From Spirochaetaceae bacterium (GTDB lineage Bacteria > Spirochaetota > Spirochaetia > Treponematales > Breznakiellaceae): 8,454 nt of DNA. Positions 1-6,780 of the stretch are shown here, in pieces (positions within the stretch are counted from its first letter, which is position 1; every line of letters begins with the position of its first letter). The notes beneath the pieces are model-generated. The model worked only from the letters and a program-made list of their open reading frames with translations. It was not told the origin of the DNA and made no database searches. The DNA lies in NCBI GenBank assembly GCA_031255395.1, contig JAIRSQ010000055.1, positions 1 to 8,454 of the forward strand. The letters run 5' to 3'. The position numbers and the translations under genes are program-made.

Positions 1-39
1 CCTTTCGCGGCTCAAGCCGCGAAAGGGCGGACGCCGCCC
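1..39. repeat. Tandem GC-rich hairpins inside a coding region
   Basis: Positions 1-11 and 16-26 are perfect 11-base inverted arms (CCTTTCGCGGC and its complement) around a TCAA loop. A second stem, 25-30 with 34-39 (GGGCGG/CCGCCC), overlaps the end of the first, so the two cannot both form fully. They fall inside the open minus-strand frame, so they are not a simple intergenic terminator unless that gene ends just outside the window. Confidence 0.6.
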
Positions 40-748
40 CGTCCCCGCCTTTCACGATACTCACGAGAGCGGCGTCAACAAGCATGGACTCGCTGACAGC
101 TACGGCGTCCGCGGCCAGCTGGCTTTCGGCAAAGGCGACAACCAGCCTTTCTATATGTGGGACGGCGGCGGCGGAATCTATGTTTTCAAGCGCGCCGGAT
201 AGCGCGTACAGACAAAACGCGACCGGAAATAAAGACGCCTCGGAGAGCGGGCCGTATTCGCTGAGCGCCAGCGCCGTCCGCCTGATCGTTTCCGTGCCGG
301 CGGCCGGGAGCTTTGTGTACATACCGTCCACTTTAGCGGACAGCATTGCTTCGGCGTACAGCGCCGCTATCAGGGCGGAGTGCGGATACCTGGCGGCGGC
401 GCGAGCCGCCGCTAGGCAGTAGCCTTCAAAATACTCATTTTGCATTTTTGAAAGGGCCCTGTACCTTTTCAGCAGGGAAAGCCGCGCCTCCGCGCCCGCC
501 GCCTGCCTGTCCAGCGTTTCGAGCAGATTTTCCGCGTGAACGGGGTTCACGCCGCCGTCTTCGGCCTTCGCCAGCGCGTCGTCAAGCAGGAGCAGGTTCC
601 GGTAAAAAGCCGCTGTATCCGCTCCGGTTTTCGGACGGAACGCTCCCCTTTTAGCGGCAAGCGACGCAAAAACGGCAAGCGCTAAAAAAACCGGCAGAAC
701 CGCCGCCCCCGCTATGCATGCGGTCTTTAGAGCGGAATGGCTTTTCAT
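1..748 (-). CDS. Membrane-anchored helical hypothetical protein, partial
   Basis: The minus-strand frame is open from an ATG at 746-748 to the left edge with no in-frame stop, giving 249 visible codons; the C-terminus lies outside the window. The N-terminus has a few basic residues (MKSHSALK), then a hydrophobic segment of about 22 residues (roughly residues 9-31) ending before AAKRG. This looks like an uncleaved signal anchor. The rest is alanine- and leucine-rich, predicted helical, with charged residues spaced as in helical-repeat (TPR-like) proteins, although I cannot assign a family. An in-frame GTG four codons upstream is an alternative start, and neither start has a strong ribosome binding site. 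It lies 64 nt behind the CheY-like gene on the same strand and may be cotranscribed with it. I do not recognise it; the function is unknown. Confidence 0.7.
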   Translation of the reverse strand, partial: MKSHSALKTACIAGAAVLPVFLALAVFASLAAKRGAFRPKTGADTAAFYRNLLLLDDALAKAEDGGVNPVHAENLLETLDRQAAGAEARLSLLKRYRALSKMQNEYFEGYCLAAARAAARYPHSALIAALYAEAMLSAKVDGMYTKLPAAGTETIRRTALALSEYGPLSEASLFPVAFCLYALSGALENIDSAAAVPHIERLVVAFAESQLAADAVAVSESMLVDAALVSIVKGGDGAASALSRLEPRK

Positions 749-812
749 TGACTTTCGCACGTCAAAATCATACAAATAACGGGCGTCTCAAGAAAAGGTG
801 ACGGCACGGCTT

Positions 813-1193
813 TCACTGGGAACAGAAAAAATCTACCGATTCAAGCAGAGATTCGGGCGGAAAAGGTTTTGCGATATAGCCTTTCGCCCCTTTTTTTATC
901 GCCTTTTTTACCAATTCCGTATCATGGTTCGCTGTGATAAAAACCACGGGTATATCCTTGCAGTCCGGGTTTTTTTGCAGGTTTTCGAGAAAAGTCATGC
1001 CCGATATGCCGGGCATCTCGAAATCAAGAAGTATCAGGTCGACTTTTATGTTCTTCAATGCCGCCTGCGCCGAAGCCGCGTCCGTTGAAAGCCTCACATC
1101 GTATTTATCTTTTAATATGGCATTGATGCTCCGCAAAACCTCCGGCATATCGTCAACCGCCATTATAATTTTTTTTCTTTCTGTTTCCGACAT
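813..1193 (-). CDS. Stand-alone CheY-like response regulator receiver
   Basis: This 126-residue protein is a single receiver (REC) domain with no output domain. The expected phosphorylation site is complete: acidic pair D14-D15 in AVDD, phospho-acceptor D57 in LLDFEMPG, switch threonine T87 in VFITAN, and lysine K109 in AKPF. Such proteins take phosphate from a histidine kinase and act by binding a partner, as CheY does at the flagellar motor. The ATG is preceded by a strong ribosome binding site (GGAGGAAC, then TATG), which fixes the start. No kinase or chemotaxis gene is adjacent, so the partner is unknown. The gene just downstream on the same strand is a membrane-anchored hypothetical. I leave the symbol empty because many spirochaete single-domain receivers are not the chemotaxis CheY. 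Confidence 0.93.
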   Translation of the reverse strand: MSETERKKIIMAVDDMPEVLRSINAILKDKYDVRLSTDAASAQAALKNIKVDLILLDFEMPGISGMTFLENLQKNPDCKDIPVVFITANHDTELVKKAIKKGAKGYIAKPFPPESLLESVDFFCSQ

Positions 1194-1350
1194 AGTTCCT
1201 CCAAAATTCTATTTTTTTGCAAGCAAAATTTACATTGCCTGGCTGTGTTGCTATACAGAGTCCGGACATAACGCTGACACATCATGAACAGGCTCACTTG
1301 AAAACCGCAGTGGCCGTATTTTCATCCGTATCCGCAACGGCCAAAACGCG

Positions 1351-1795
1351 TTACCGGCGGTTTTGCAATTCTTCGACAGCGCGTTCGCCGTAAAGCCGGC
1401 TGTCGCGGCGCTTTATTTCGCCGTTTATGATCCTGCCGAACTCGACGGGAGCGAAAAAATTCACCGCGCCGTCCACGACGACGCTCCTTGATACTGCCTT
1501 CCTGCCAGTTGCCCTTGCTGAAACCCAAGGCGCGTGACGTGAAACATTCCGGCACGGTTCCGTAGAACCGTATGCCCGGAAGGGCTTTCAGCGTAAACGC
1601 GCTTTGCCGTCCGCCATCTTTAGATAAAAATGCCTTAAAAGCAAGGCCTCTGTCCGCAACGCGGAATTTTTCAACGGTCTTTCCGGCAAAGCGTCCGTCC
1701 TCCAAAAACCGCCCGCCCCGTCAACCGTTCCGGCGATATTCCCGCACGACACCGCGGACGCCGCAAAAATATAAACAGCGCAAAAAAGCCGTCAC
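1351..1795 (-). pseudogene. Frameshifted lipoprotein gene
   Basis: A coding-like signal moves through three frames here. From a GTG at 1793-1795 one can read a short N-terminus, but the lipoprotein signal (VYIFAASAVSCGN, lipobox Cys codon at 1744-1746) lies in another frame. Joining them needs a one-base change at the six-A run 1782-1787. Coding then moves frame at the five-A run 1704-1708, where one extra base gives GGFLEDGRFAG. It continues through KTVEKFRVADRGLAFKAFL and ALPGIRFYGTVPECF to about 1500, then moves again to SVVVDGAVNFFAPVEFGRII and ends at a TAA at 1351-1353 after EELQNRR. The joined product would be a secreted lipoprotein of about 145 residues, family not recognised. Either the gene is decaying or the assembly has homopolymer errors. 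Only fragments can be translated as it stands. Confidence 0.68.
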
Positions 1796-1813
1796 ATCAC
1801 TGTACTTAGTATT

Positions 1814-1819
1814 ATTATA
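1814..1819 (-). promoter_or_regulatory. Possible -10 element for the broken lipoprotein gene
   Basis: The minus strand reads a perfect TATAAT here, about 19 nt upstream of the GTG at 1795. No good -35 hexamer lies 16-18 nt further upstream. It is supported only by the match and its position. Confidence 0.3.
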
Positions 1820-1857
1820 CATGATTCGACGCGGATAAAACATCTTTCTTTTAAGAG

Positions 1858-1893
1858 GAGGCTGTTCCAAAACCAAAGTTTTGTAACGGTTTC
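1858..1893 (+). repeat. Wobble-rich hairpin, degenerate intergenic palindrome
   Basis: Arms 1858-1873 and 1878-1893 pair over 15 of 16 positions around a CAAA loop if G-U pairs are allowed; the one mismatch is 1867 with 1884. All three wobbles are G-U only in plus-strand RNA and would be A-C on the other strand, so the fold favours plus-strand transcription. The inner core (CCAAAAC/GTTTTG) recalls the GGCTGTTCCAAAAC palindromes that I remember from treponeme genomes, but this is from memory. No T-run follows on either strand, so it is not a typical terminator. Confidence 0.5.
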
Positions 1894-1978
1894 AATAGGG
1901 AAAAAAATTAAAAATCAAGCGTATTTCAAGGCAAGCCCCCCCTCGCCGCGGCCTGCCGCAAGCGGCTCTTGTTATGAG

Positions 1979-2010
1979 AAAGCCGGACAGCGCCGGCAAC
2001 CGCTGGCTTT
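1979..2010 (-). terminator. Possible terminator hairpin after mtnN
   Basis: Arms AAAGCC (1979-1984) and GGCTTT (2005-2010) enclose a second stem AGCG/CGCT (1989-1992 with 2001-2004), with a 4-nt bulge on one side. In minus-strand RNA the hairpin begins within the mtnN stop codon and ends in UUUCUC. The U-tract is poor, so termination is plausible but not certain. It is the only such structure at the end of the ten-gene operon. Confidence 0.4.
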
Positions 2011-2746
2011 AGGCGGCATCGCGCAACCTGACGATGCGCGTTACGATTTCGGATGAATGTTTGGCCGCTATGGGCAGATACTCGTCAAATTTCATCGGGG
2101 ACTCCTCTCCCGCTATGTCGGACATCGAGCGTATCACCATGCAGGGGACGGAAAATAGCGAGCAGGCGTGGGCAATGGCAGCGCCTTCCATTTCTATGGC
2201 GCGTACAGCGGGAAAGAGGGCAATGATTTCGCCGACATGGGAGGCACTGCATACAAACGCGTCGCCGGTACATATCAAGCCCTCGACATGATTGAGCGAA
2301 TCCGGCAGCAGCCCCTCGCTCTTGAGTTCGTCTACGGCCCGAAAACCGGTTTGCAGAGCGGCTTTGTCCGCCGGAAAAAAAGCGTCCTTCATTCCCGGAA
2401 CATGTCCCGCTGCATAGCCAAACGGAGTGATGTCAAAATCGTGATAAACTAACGAAGACGAAAACACAACGTCTCCAAAATTCAAAACCGGCTTAAGCCC
2501 CGCGGGATTCACGCCGCCCGCGCAGCCTGTGTTTATGACAAGTTTGGGATTAAAGCGGTCAATCATGACGGCAGCCCCTATGGCGGCGTTAGCCTTGCCT
2601 ATGCCGCAACGCAACAACACAATGCTTTTTCCCTCTAAACTGCCCGTAAAATACTCGAAAACCCCGACTTTCACAACTGCCAGATTCTGTATCCGGCTTT
2701 GAAGGATAGCGACTTCTTCTTCCATCGCTCCGATAATTCCAATCAT
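2009..2746 (-). CDS. mtnN: 5'-methylthioadenosine/S-adenosylhomocysteine nucleosidase
   Basis: This cytoplasmic enzyme cleaves adenine from 5'-methylthioadenosine and S-adenosylhomocysteine, feeding methionine salvage, removing the methyltransferase inhibitor SAH and making the AI-2 precursor. The 245-residue length is slightly above the usual 230 or so. Family signatures run in order: GIIGAMEEEV at the N-terminus with catalytic base E11, INTGCAGG (71-78), YHDFDITPFGY (101-111), TGDAF (160-164), AIEMEGAAIAH (183-193) with the ribose-binding M186-E187, and the catalytic aspartate D210 in RSMSD. The start is supported by AGGGGAG seven bases upstream of the ATG. It is the last gene of the operon, 10 nt behind the zinc-finger gene, and trmD in the same transcript is one source of its SAH substrate. 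A small insertion, NPAGLKPVLNFGD, replaces the shorter loop in E. coli MTAN. It is often also called pfs. Confidence 0.96.
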   Translation of the reverse strand: MIGIIGAMEEEVAILQSRIQNLAVVKVGVFEYFTGSLEGKSIVLLRCGIGKANAAIGAAVMIDRFNPKLVINTGCAGGVNPAGLKPVLNFGDVVFSSSLVYHDFDITPFGYAAGHVPGMKDAFFPADKAALQTGFRAVDELKSEGLLPDSLNHVEGLICTGDAFVCSASHVGEIIALFPAVRAIEMEGAAIAHACSLFSVPCMVIRSMSDIAGEESPMKFDEYLPIAAKHSSEIVTRIVRLRDAA

Positions 2747-2756
2747 TTTGGCTCCC

Positions 2757-3320
2757 CTATGTCAGCGAAAAATGGTCCGCAATGTTTCCGCGCCATTCGG
2801 CGCGTTCGTCTTTTTTTTCCCATTCAATGATTTTCTTTATTTTGAAACTCTTTAGAACGCGTGGATTTTCAAACGTCATTATTCCGAAACGCCCGCCGCC
2901 GATATATGTTACAGTATCGCCCTTTTCCAGCGTTTCCTCCGCCGAAATGCGTTTCTGGACGCATTCAAAATGAACCGCTTCCCCGTTCTTGTCCATGATG
3001 GCGCAGGCCAAATCTTTTATCGGTTCTTTGCAGCAGGGACATAGCGGGGTAGGTATCGGATCCGTCCTCAGCTTAGCCGCCGTCCATTTTGGCCGCCGTC
3101 CAAAATTCTTGTTGTTTTTTTCCTGCTCTTTTCCTGTTTTTCTATTGTTGCCGCCGTTGCCCGGAAAGGAACGGCCCGTATTCCGCGAATCGTCCCTGGT
3201 TGCGTCTCCATAACGGAAGGACTGGCCGCGCTCCGGCTTTTCAGGCTGCCCGCGCTGCTGCCGGCTCCCCCGCCGCGACGGCTTGCGGCGTTTATCCCCG
3301 CTCCAATTTTCGTTCGTCAT
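2757..3320 (-). CDS. Zinc-finger protein with basic disordered N-terminus
   Basis: I read 187 residues from the ATG at 3318-3320. The first 80 or so are low complexity, rich in R, G, N, Q and K (RRGSRQQRGQ, NNRKTGKEQEKNNKNFGRR), and look disordered and suited to RNA or ribosome contact. The C-terminal 100 residues look folded. A zinc site is visible as C94-x2-C97 in LCPCC with H117-x2-C120 in HFEC, followed by a beta-rich stretch (GDTVTYIGGGRFGIMTF) and a basic helix (KSFKIKKIIEW). I chose this ATG because it follows AAGGCGGG. The longer form from the ATG at 3351-3353 would add 11 residues and overlap the upstream gene by 62 nt. The chosen start still overlaps it by 29 nt. Its place in a ribosome-biogenesis operon suggests an RNA-related role, but that is inference. 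Family not recognised. Confidence 0.82.
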   Translation of the reverse strand: MTNENWSGDKRRKPSRRGSRQQRGQPEKPERGQSFRYGDATRDDSRNTGRSFPGNGGNNRKTGKEQEKNNKNFGRRPKWTAAKLRTDPIPTPLCPCCKEPIKDLACAIMDKNGEAVHFECVQKRISAEETLEKGDTVTYIGGGRFGIMTFENPRVLKSFKIKKIIEWEKKDERAEWRGNIADHFSLT

Positions 3321-3483
3321 GCATCCCGCCTTCTTGGACACCCAAAATTTCATTGCTCAAAATTTGGGCAATATGATAAATCGCTCCCGAAAGATACTCT
3401 TTATTATTTATCACCTGCCTCAAATGCGCAATCCTCAAAGGATCCGGAATCTTCTTTCGTTTTTCTGTTTGCCGCGCGGTCAT
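3292..3483 (-). CDS. Small basic protein between yraN and the zinc-finger gene
   Basis: This 63-residue protein starts with MTARQTEKRKKIPDPLRIAH, followed by a predicted helix (LRQVINNKEYLSGAIYHIAQILSNEIL). Its ATG overlaps the yraN stop as ATGA, the usual sign of translational coupling, and it ends 29 nt inside the next gene. The N-terminus is strongly basic and the central part amphipathic. There is no signal peptide or transmembrane segment, so a cytoplasmic helical protein is likely. I do not recognise the family. A resemblance to anti-sigma factors such as FlgM crossed my mind, but I see no diagnostic motif. The coding case rests on position, overlap and composition. Confidence 0.72.
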   Translation of the reverse strand: MTARQTEKRKKIPDPLRIAHLRQVINNKEYLSGAIYHIAQILSNEILGVQEGGMHDERKLERG

Positions 3484-3860
3484 ACACTCTCCGTAAAAGC
3501 GGAAGCAATATGGGTAACGGCGTCCGCCTGTATAAAAACAATATCAAATCGAATTGCCATATCACTATATTCTCGATGTTTTTTCAGGAAAAACTTAGAA
3601 GTTTCTATAATTTTCCGCTGCTTTTTTTTGTCGACGCCGTACTCAAGATTTTCGATAGAGTATGCCGTCCAAGCCTTTACCTCGACAAAAACGAGCGCGT
3701 CGCCGTCAATCGCGACAATATCGATTTCTCCAGCGACGGAACGGACGTTTCTCGCTATTACGCGAAGACCGGACGCCTCGAGGAAGTCCGCCGCCCTGTC
3801 TTCTCCCCTGCTACCGGCAATTTTTGACGAATTCCCGCCGCGCGGGCATGAGACTGTCAA
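3480..3860 (-). CDS. yraN: YraN/UPF0102 family nuclease-like protein
   Basis: This 126-residue protein has the order of UPF0102, a family with a Holliday-junction-resolvase/restriction-endonuclease-like fold. It shows G-x-x-G-E-D near the N-terminus (residues 16-21), GEIDIVA (44-50) with the metal-binding aspartate D47, FVEVK (58-62) with E60 and K62, a QRKI helix start (81-84) and RFDIV (104-108). After FVEVK most members carry a basic residue, whereas here it is A63-W64. The biological role is not established; DNA repair or processing has been proposed. The start is TTG at 3858-3860, overlapping the stop of the HD-GYP gene as TTGA, and the stop overlaps the next ATG. Translation is therefore probably coupled on both sides. 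In many bacteria yraN sits near rplS and rnhB, which supports the call. Confidence 0.92.
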   Translation of the reverse strand: MTVSCPRGGNSSKIAGSRGEDRAADFLEASGLRVIARNVRSVAGEIDIVAIDGDALVFVEVKAWTAYSIENLEYGVDKKKQRKIIETSKFFLKKHREYSDMAIRFDIVFIQADAVTHIASAFTESV

Positions 3861-5038
3861 AGCCGCTTTCCGAAATCCTTAATATCAACGTCGCCGGTTA
3901 TAAATAGGTCCTTGTTTGTCAAAAGATCCACCGTTTTTGCCCGCTCAGCGACGCCGTTTTTTCCGGCGACAATCTCGACCACCGGACGAAGCGGCACGGC
4001 GGGGTTTATGCTTGTCACACGAGCCGTCGAACCGTTGTTCAAACGAACGCCTGAGCCTATCGGATATATCCCCATTATTTGCACAAACATTTGCAGTATG
4101 TCGGGTGAAAAGCAAGCGCCGGCTTCTGCCATAAGGGTCTTCATGGCCTGGTACCCCGTCATAGAATCGCGGTAAACGTTCTTGTTTAACATGGCTATAA
4201 AAGCGTCCGCGACGGACACTATAAGCGCCCGCTCGTTAATATAGTTTCCCGACAGCCGGCGCGGATAACCCGTTCCGTTCCAATGCTCGTGATGCTGCAG
4301 CGCGATCTGGCATACGGAATCCGGATACAGCAGTTCTTTCTTTATGATGTTGAAGGAAAAAAGAGTGTGCGACTTGATAATATCAACTTCCGAGGCGGAA
4401 AGCGTCCCTCTTTTTTTTAGGACGTCTTCGGGCAGTCTGAGCATTCCCGCGTCATGAAGCAGGGCGCCAACGGCAAGCTCCTGGTTTTTTTTCGCCGTAA
4501 AGTTCATTTTTCCCCCGATAATAGTCGAAATGATGGCCGTGTAAACGCCTTTTTTTGCCATTTCTCCTCCTTCGGGGTCTTCTGAAACGACTAAGTACAA
4601 GAGTTTTTCCGGGCAGGCTTTTACCAGTTGCAACAGGCTGTCGGTAGCGCTCCATAGAAGGCGGATATTTACCTGTCTTTTATCCGCTATGGCGGAAAAA
4701 ACAAGTCCAAGCTGCCTGACAAGGACGGCAACCTCGGACAGGATTTCCGAGGCGCTGACGCTTAGGGGCGGCGTTTCCGCAACCCCGTCCGTAATGTCCG
4801 CGCCGCCCGCAATTCCGGCGTCGCCAGCGATATCCGCTCCGTCTTTTACGGATTTACCGCCCTCAAGGACCGGTTTTCCGTCCGTAAAAACGTTTTCGAT
4901 GCCCAGCGATTCGATGAGTCTAAGGTCTTTTTTTCGTATGGCGGTATTTTCTGGCACAAAAACACTGTCTTTGTCAATGAATACAGCTTTTGAAAATTTC
5001 TGCCCTTCTTTTAGAGACTCCGCCGGTATTTTTGTCAT
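3857..5038 (-). CDS. Diverged HD-GYP domain protein
   Basis: Canonical HD-GYP proteins hydrolyse cyclic-di-GMP. This 393-residue protein has an N-terminal small domain (1-55) like those preceding HD-GYP domains, a Gly/Asp/Ala linker (about 60-86, repetitive GADIAGDAGIAGGADITDG), a helical section, then the HD-GYP core. Visible residues are H195-D196 in LLHDAGM, H224 in KSHTLF, H249-H250-E251, the GYP motif G257-Y258-P259 and D278 in SVADAF. A C-terminal beta domain typical of these proteins begins around GIYPIGSGVRL. Two departures stand out: the lysine of the usual HDxGK is methionine (M199), and no histidine precedes VYTAI where the first metal ligand normally sits (A161 by my alignment). 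Activity is uncertain. It follows rplS by 16 nt with no clear ribosome binding site. Confidence 0.88.
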   Translation of the reverse strand: MTKIPAESLKEGQKFSKAVFIDKDSVFVPENTAIRKKDLRLIESLGIENVFTDGKPVLEGGKSVKDGADIAGDAGIAGGADITDGVAETPPLSVSASEILSEVAVLVRQLGLVFSAIADKRQVNIRLLWSATDSLLQLVKACPEKLLYLVVSEDPEGGEMAKKGVYTAIISTIIGGKMNFTAKKNQELAVGALLHDAGMLRLPEDVLKKRGTLSASEVDIIKSHTLFSFNIIKKELLYPDSVCQIALQHHEHWNGTGYPRRLSGNYINERALIVSVADAFIAMLNKNVYRDSMTGYQAMKTLMAEAGACFSPDILQMFVQIMGIYPIGSGVRLNNGSTARVTSINPAVPLRPVVEIVAGKNGVAERAKTVDLLTNKDLFITGDVDIKDFGKRL

Positions 5039-5054
5039 CGTTACGCGCGGCTTA

Positions 5055-5507
5055 TCAGCTGTTTGTTGCCGTTACCGCCTGTGCCTTTTGCTTTGAAGAC
5101 GCCGTGTTCTTTGTTACCCTGCTCTTTTTGCCCAGCAGTTCCTTGATTTTGGCCGCCTTGCCTATCTTGTGCCTGATGTAATACAGCTTGGCGCGGCGAA
5201 CCTTGCCTGAACGGCTGACTTCGATCCGCGCTATGCGCGGCGAATGGACGGGAAATATACGCTCTACTCCCACGCCGTAAGAATTCTTACGCACAGTAAA
5301 AGTTCTGCCGACGCGGGAATTCTTTATGGCTATGACAAGCCCCTCGTATATCTGAATCCGCTCTTTTTCGCCTTCAACTATCTTAAAATGCACCTTCACG
5401 GTGTCGCCCGGCTTGAAATAGGCAATGTCTTCCTTCATCTGGGCCTCTTCGATAGCCTTAATTTCGTTAACGGCCTTAGTTTCGCTGACAGCCTTGTTCT
5501 CGCTCAT
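5055..5507 (-). CDS. rplS: 50S ribosomal protein L19
   Basis: L19 binds 23S rRNA at the 30S-50S interface. The core is clear: [20 protein letters not shown] (residues 33-52), YEGLVIAIK (54-62), [20 protein letters not shown] and a C-terminal [12 protein letters not shown]. At 150 residues it exceeds the usual 115-120 because of a charged N-terminal leader and a lysine/serine-rich tail (about 129-150). The leader holds three six-residue repeats, [12 protein letters not shown] and KAIEEA, encoded by about 18-bp repeats at 5442-5495. The ATG overlaps the trmD stop as ATGA and has GGAGGAAAC just upstream. M24 would give a near-standard N-terminus, but the strong ribosome binding site favours the longer form. 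Confidence 0.97.
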   Translation of the reverse strand: MSENKAVSETKAVNEIKAIEEAQMKEDIAYFKPGDTVKVHFKIVEGEKERIQIYEGLVIAIKNSRVGRTFTVRKNSYGVGVERIFPVHSPRIARIEVSRSGKVRRAKLYYIRHKIGKAAKIKELLGKKSRVTKNTASSKQKAQAVTATNS

Positions 5508-6265
5508 GTTTCCTCCGTCGCGCTGAAAACTTCGCCTATAATCCGGCAGGTTTCATCATCAAAAATCCCTTCCGCCATGCCTTTCCGCAGCAAATCAGGA
5601 CGGTTCGCAAGGGTTTTTTGCACGCGTTTTTTCAGTCTCCAGCGTCTAATGTTTTCATGGTGCCCGGAGAGCAAAATCTCGGGACACTTCATCTCTCCGT
5701 ATACGCTATCAAATATTTCAGGCCGTGTATACTGGGGGTATTCCAGCAGTCCGTCCGAAAAACTTTCTTCCTCGAGCGATTCGGCAGTTATAACGCCGTC
5801 AACCAGCCTGTAGGTCGCGTCAATGAGCGCGAGCGCGGCGGTCTCGCCGGAGGACAGCACATAGTCCCCGACTGAAATCTCGTCATCGACATAAATGTCG
5901 ATAACGCGCTGGTCTATACCTTCGTACCGCCCGCAAATCAGTATGAGTTCCCGTTCCCTCGAAAGCTCTCTTGCCAAATCCTGGTTAAAAAGCCTGCCTG
6001 AGGGCGAAAGGTACACCGTGCGCTTGCCGGGAGAGCGCGCTCCGGCGGCTTCAAGGGCACGGGAAAGCGGCTCGGCCATCAGCAGCATCCCGGCCCCGCC
6101 GCCATAGGGCGCGTCATCGCAGGTTTTATGCCTGTCGAGTGCGTAGTCGCGGATGTTGACGGCCTCGTATTCCACGATGCCGCGCGCCGTCGCCTTTGCC
6201 ATGATGGACGTAGCGAAGAAGGCGTCGATTATTTCAGGAAAAAGCGAAAGCACGGCGTACTTCAT
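5504..6265 (-). CDS. trmD: tRNA (guanine37-N1)-methyltransferase TrmD
   Basis: TrmD transfers methyl from SAM to N1 of G37 in tRNAs reading CNN codons and so prevents +1 frameshifting; it is essential in most bacteria. The trefoil-knot SAM site is visible: PYGGGAGML (53-61), [15 protein letters not shown] (107-121) and [11 protein letters not shown] (131-141). The linker [15 protein letters not shown] and the RNA-binding [13 protein letters not shown] follow. E. coli catalytic D169 aligns with a glutamate in EEESF (E167 here), a conservative change that I also recall from other TrmDs. I start at the ATG at 6263-6265, which overlaps the rimM stop as ATGA and gives the standard [15 protein letters not shown] 12 nt upstream would add four residues and is less likely. 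The protein has 253 residues. Confidence 0.96.
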   Translation of the reverse strand: MKYAVLSLFPEIIDAFFATSIMAKATARGIVEYEAVNIRDYALDRHKTCDDAPYGGGAGMLLMAEPLSRALEAAGARSPGKRTVYLSPSGRLFNQDLARELSRERELILICGRYEGIDQRVIDIYVDDEISVGDYVLSSGETAALALIDATYRLVDGVITAESLEEESFSDGLLEYPQYTRPEIFDSVYGEMKCPEILLSGHHENIRRWRLKKRVQKTLANRPDLLRKGMAEGIFDDETCRIIGEVFSATEET

Positions 6266-6780
6266 TCCAGAATCCACGGAGCAAGAAGCGCGATTTCCCC
6301 TTTTTCAAGGCTGATTTCGCCCAAAAACTCGTTGCGGAACGGGATGAGTTTAAGTTCGCCCGTGTGAAGGCGCGCTTCGACCAGTTGTCCGCCGCCGCCG
6401 TCAATTATGCCGGTAACGACACCAAACTCGCGGCCGTCGCACCCCGTCACGCGGAGCCCCTTCAAATCCTCGACATAATACTCTCCCGCCCCGAGCGGCG
6501 CCGCTTCGGAACGCGGAAGCAAGATTTCGGCGCCAGTCAAAGCCGCCGCCTGTTCCGGCGTGTCAATGTTTCTAAATTTTACAAGGAGATTCGCGGACGC
6601 TCCTTCGATTACGCGCGCCGCTTCTATTTCATAAACGCGCTCGCCCGCCTTGCCGCGCAACGCGACAGAAGAAAGTTTTAGCAGATGTTCAATTTCGCCG
6701 GAAAGCGAGCGTATTTTTACAAACCCTTCGAGAGCGAAAGGCGATAAAACGACCGCGCTTGCCAGACGCCCGTCAATCAA
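6262..6780 (-). CDS. rimM: Ribosome maturation factor RimM
   Basis: RimM helps assemble the 30S head by binding S19 and is normally encoded next to rpsP and trmD, as here. The protein has 172 residues, the usual size. The N-terminal RimM barrel (about 5-90) is diverged: the family's G-x-hG pattern has become SPFALEG, followed by VKIRSLSGE. The C-terminal PRC barrel is clear: GEYYVEDLKGLRV, DGREFGVVTGIID, LKLIPFRNEFLGEI and a final [10 protein letters not shown]. Position strongly supports the call, because the protein alone would be a weak match. The start is TTG at 6778-6780, overlapping the khpA stop by 8 nt, with GGA close upstream. Translation is probably coupled to khpA and, through an ATGA overlap, to trmD. 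Confidence 0.92.
   Translation of the reverse strand: MIDGRLASAVVLSPFALEGFVKIRSLSGEIEHLLKLSSVALRGKAGERVYEIEAARVIEGASANLLVKFRNIDTPEQAAALTGAEILLPRSEAAPLGAGEYYVEDLKGLRVTGCDGREFGVVTGIIDGGGGQLVEARLHTGELKLIPFRNEFLGEISLEKGEIALLAPWILE

Noticed and set aside
84..654. Plus-strand frames over the left-end gene
   Set aside because: The opposite strand has a continuous frame with a signal anchor and protein-like composition; these are Ala/Ser/Arg-rich shadows.
1210..1220. TAGAAT as a -10 element for the receiver gene
   Set aside because: It lies only three bases before the ribosome binding site, so a transcript from it would lack that site.
1322..1705. A single 127-residue minus-strand gene
   Set aside because: After about residue 70 it turns into an Arg-rich shadow, while the real coding signal continues in another frame; it is treated as part of the broken lipoprotein gene.
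3321..3353. Longer zinc-finger protein from the ATG at 3351-3353
   Set aside because: It would extend the overlap with the 63-codon gene to 62 nt, and the inner ATG has a better ribosome binding site.
5504..6277. Longer trmD from the GTG at 6275-6277
   Set aside because: The ATG at 6263-6265 gives the standard N-terminus and the ATGA overlap with rimM.
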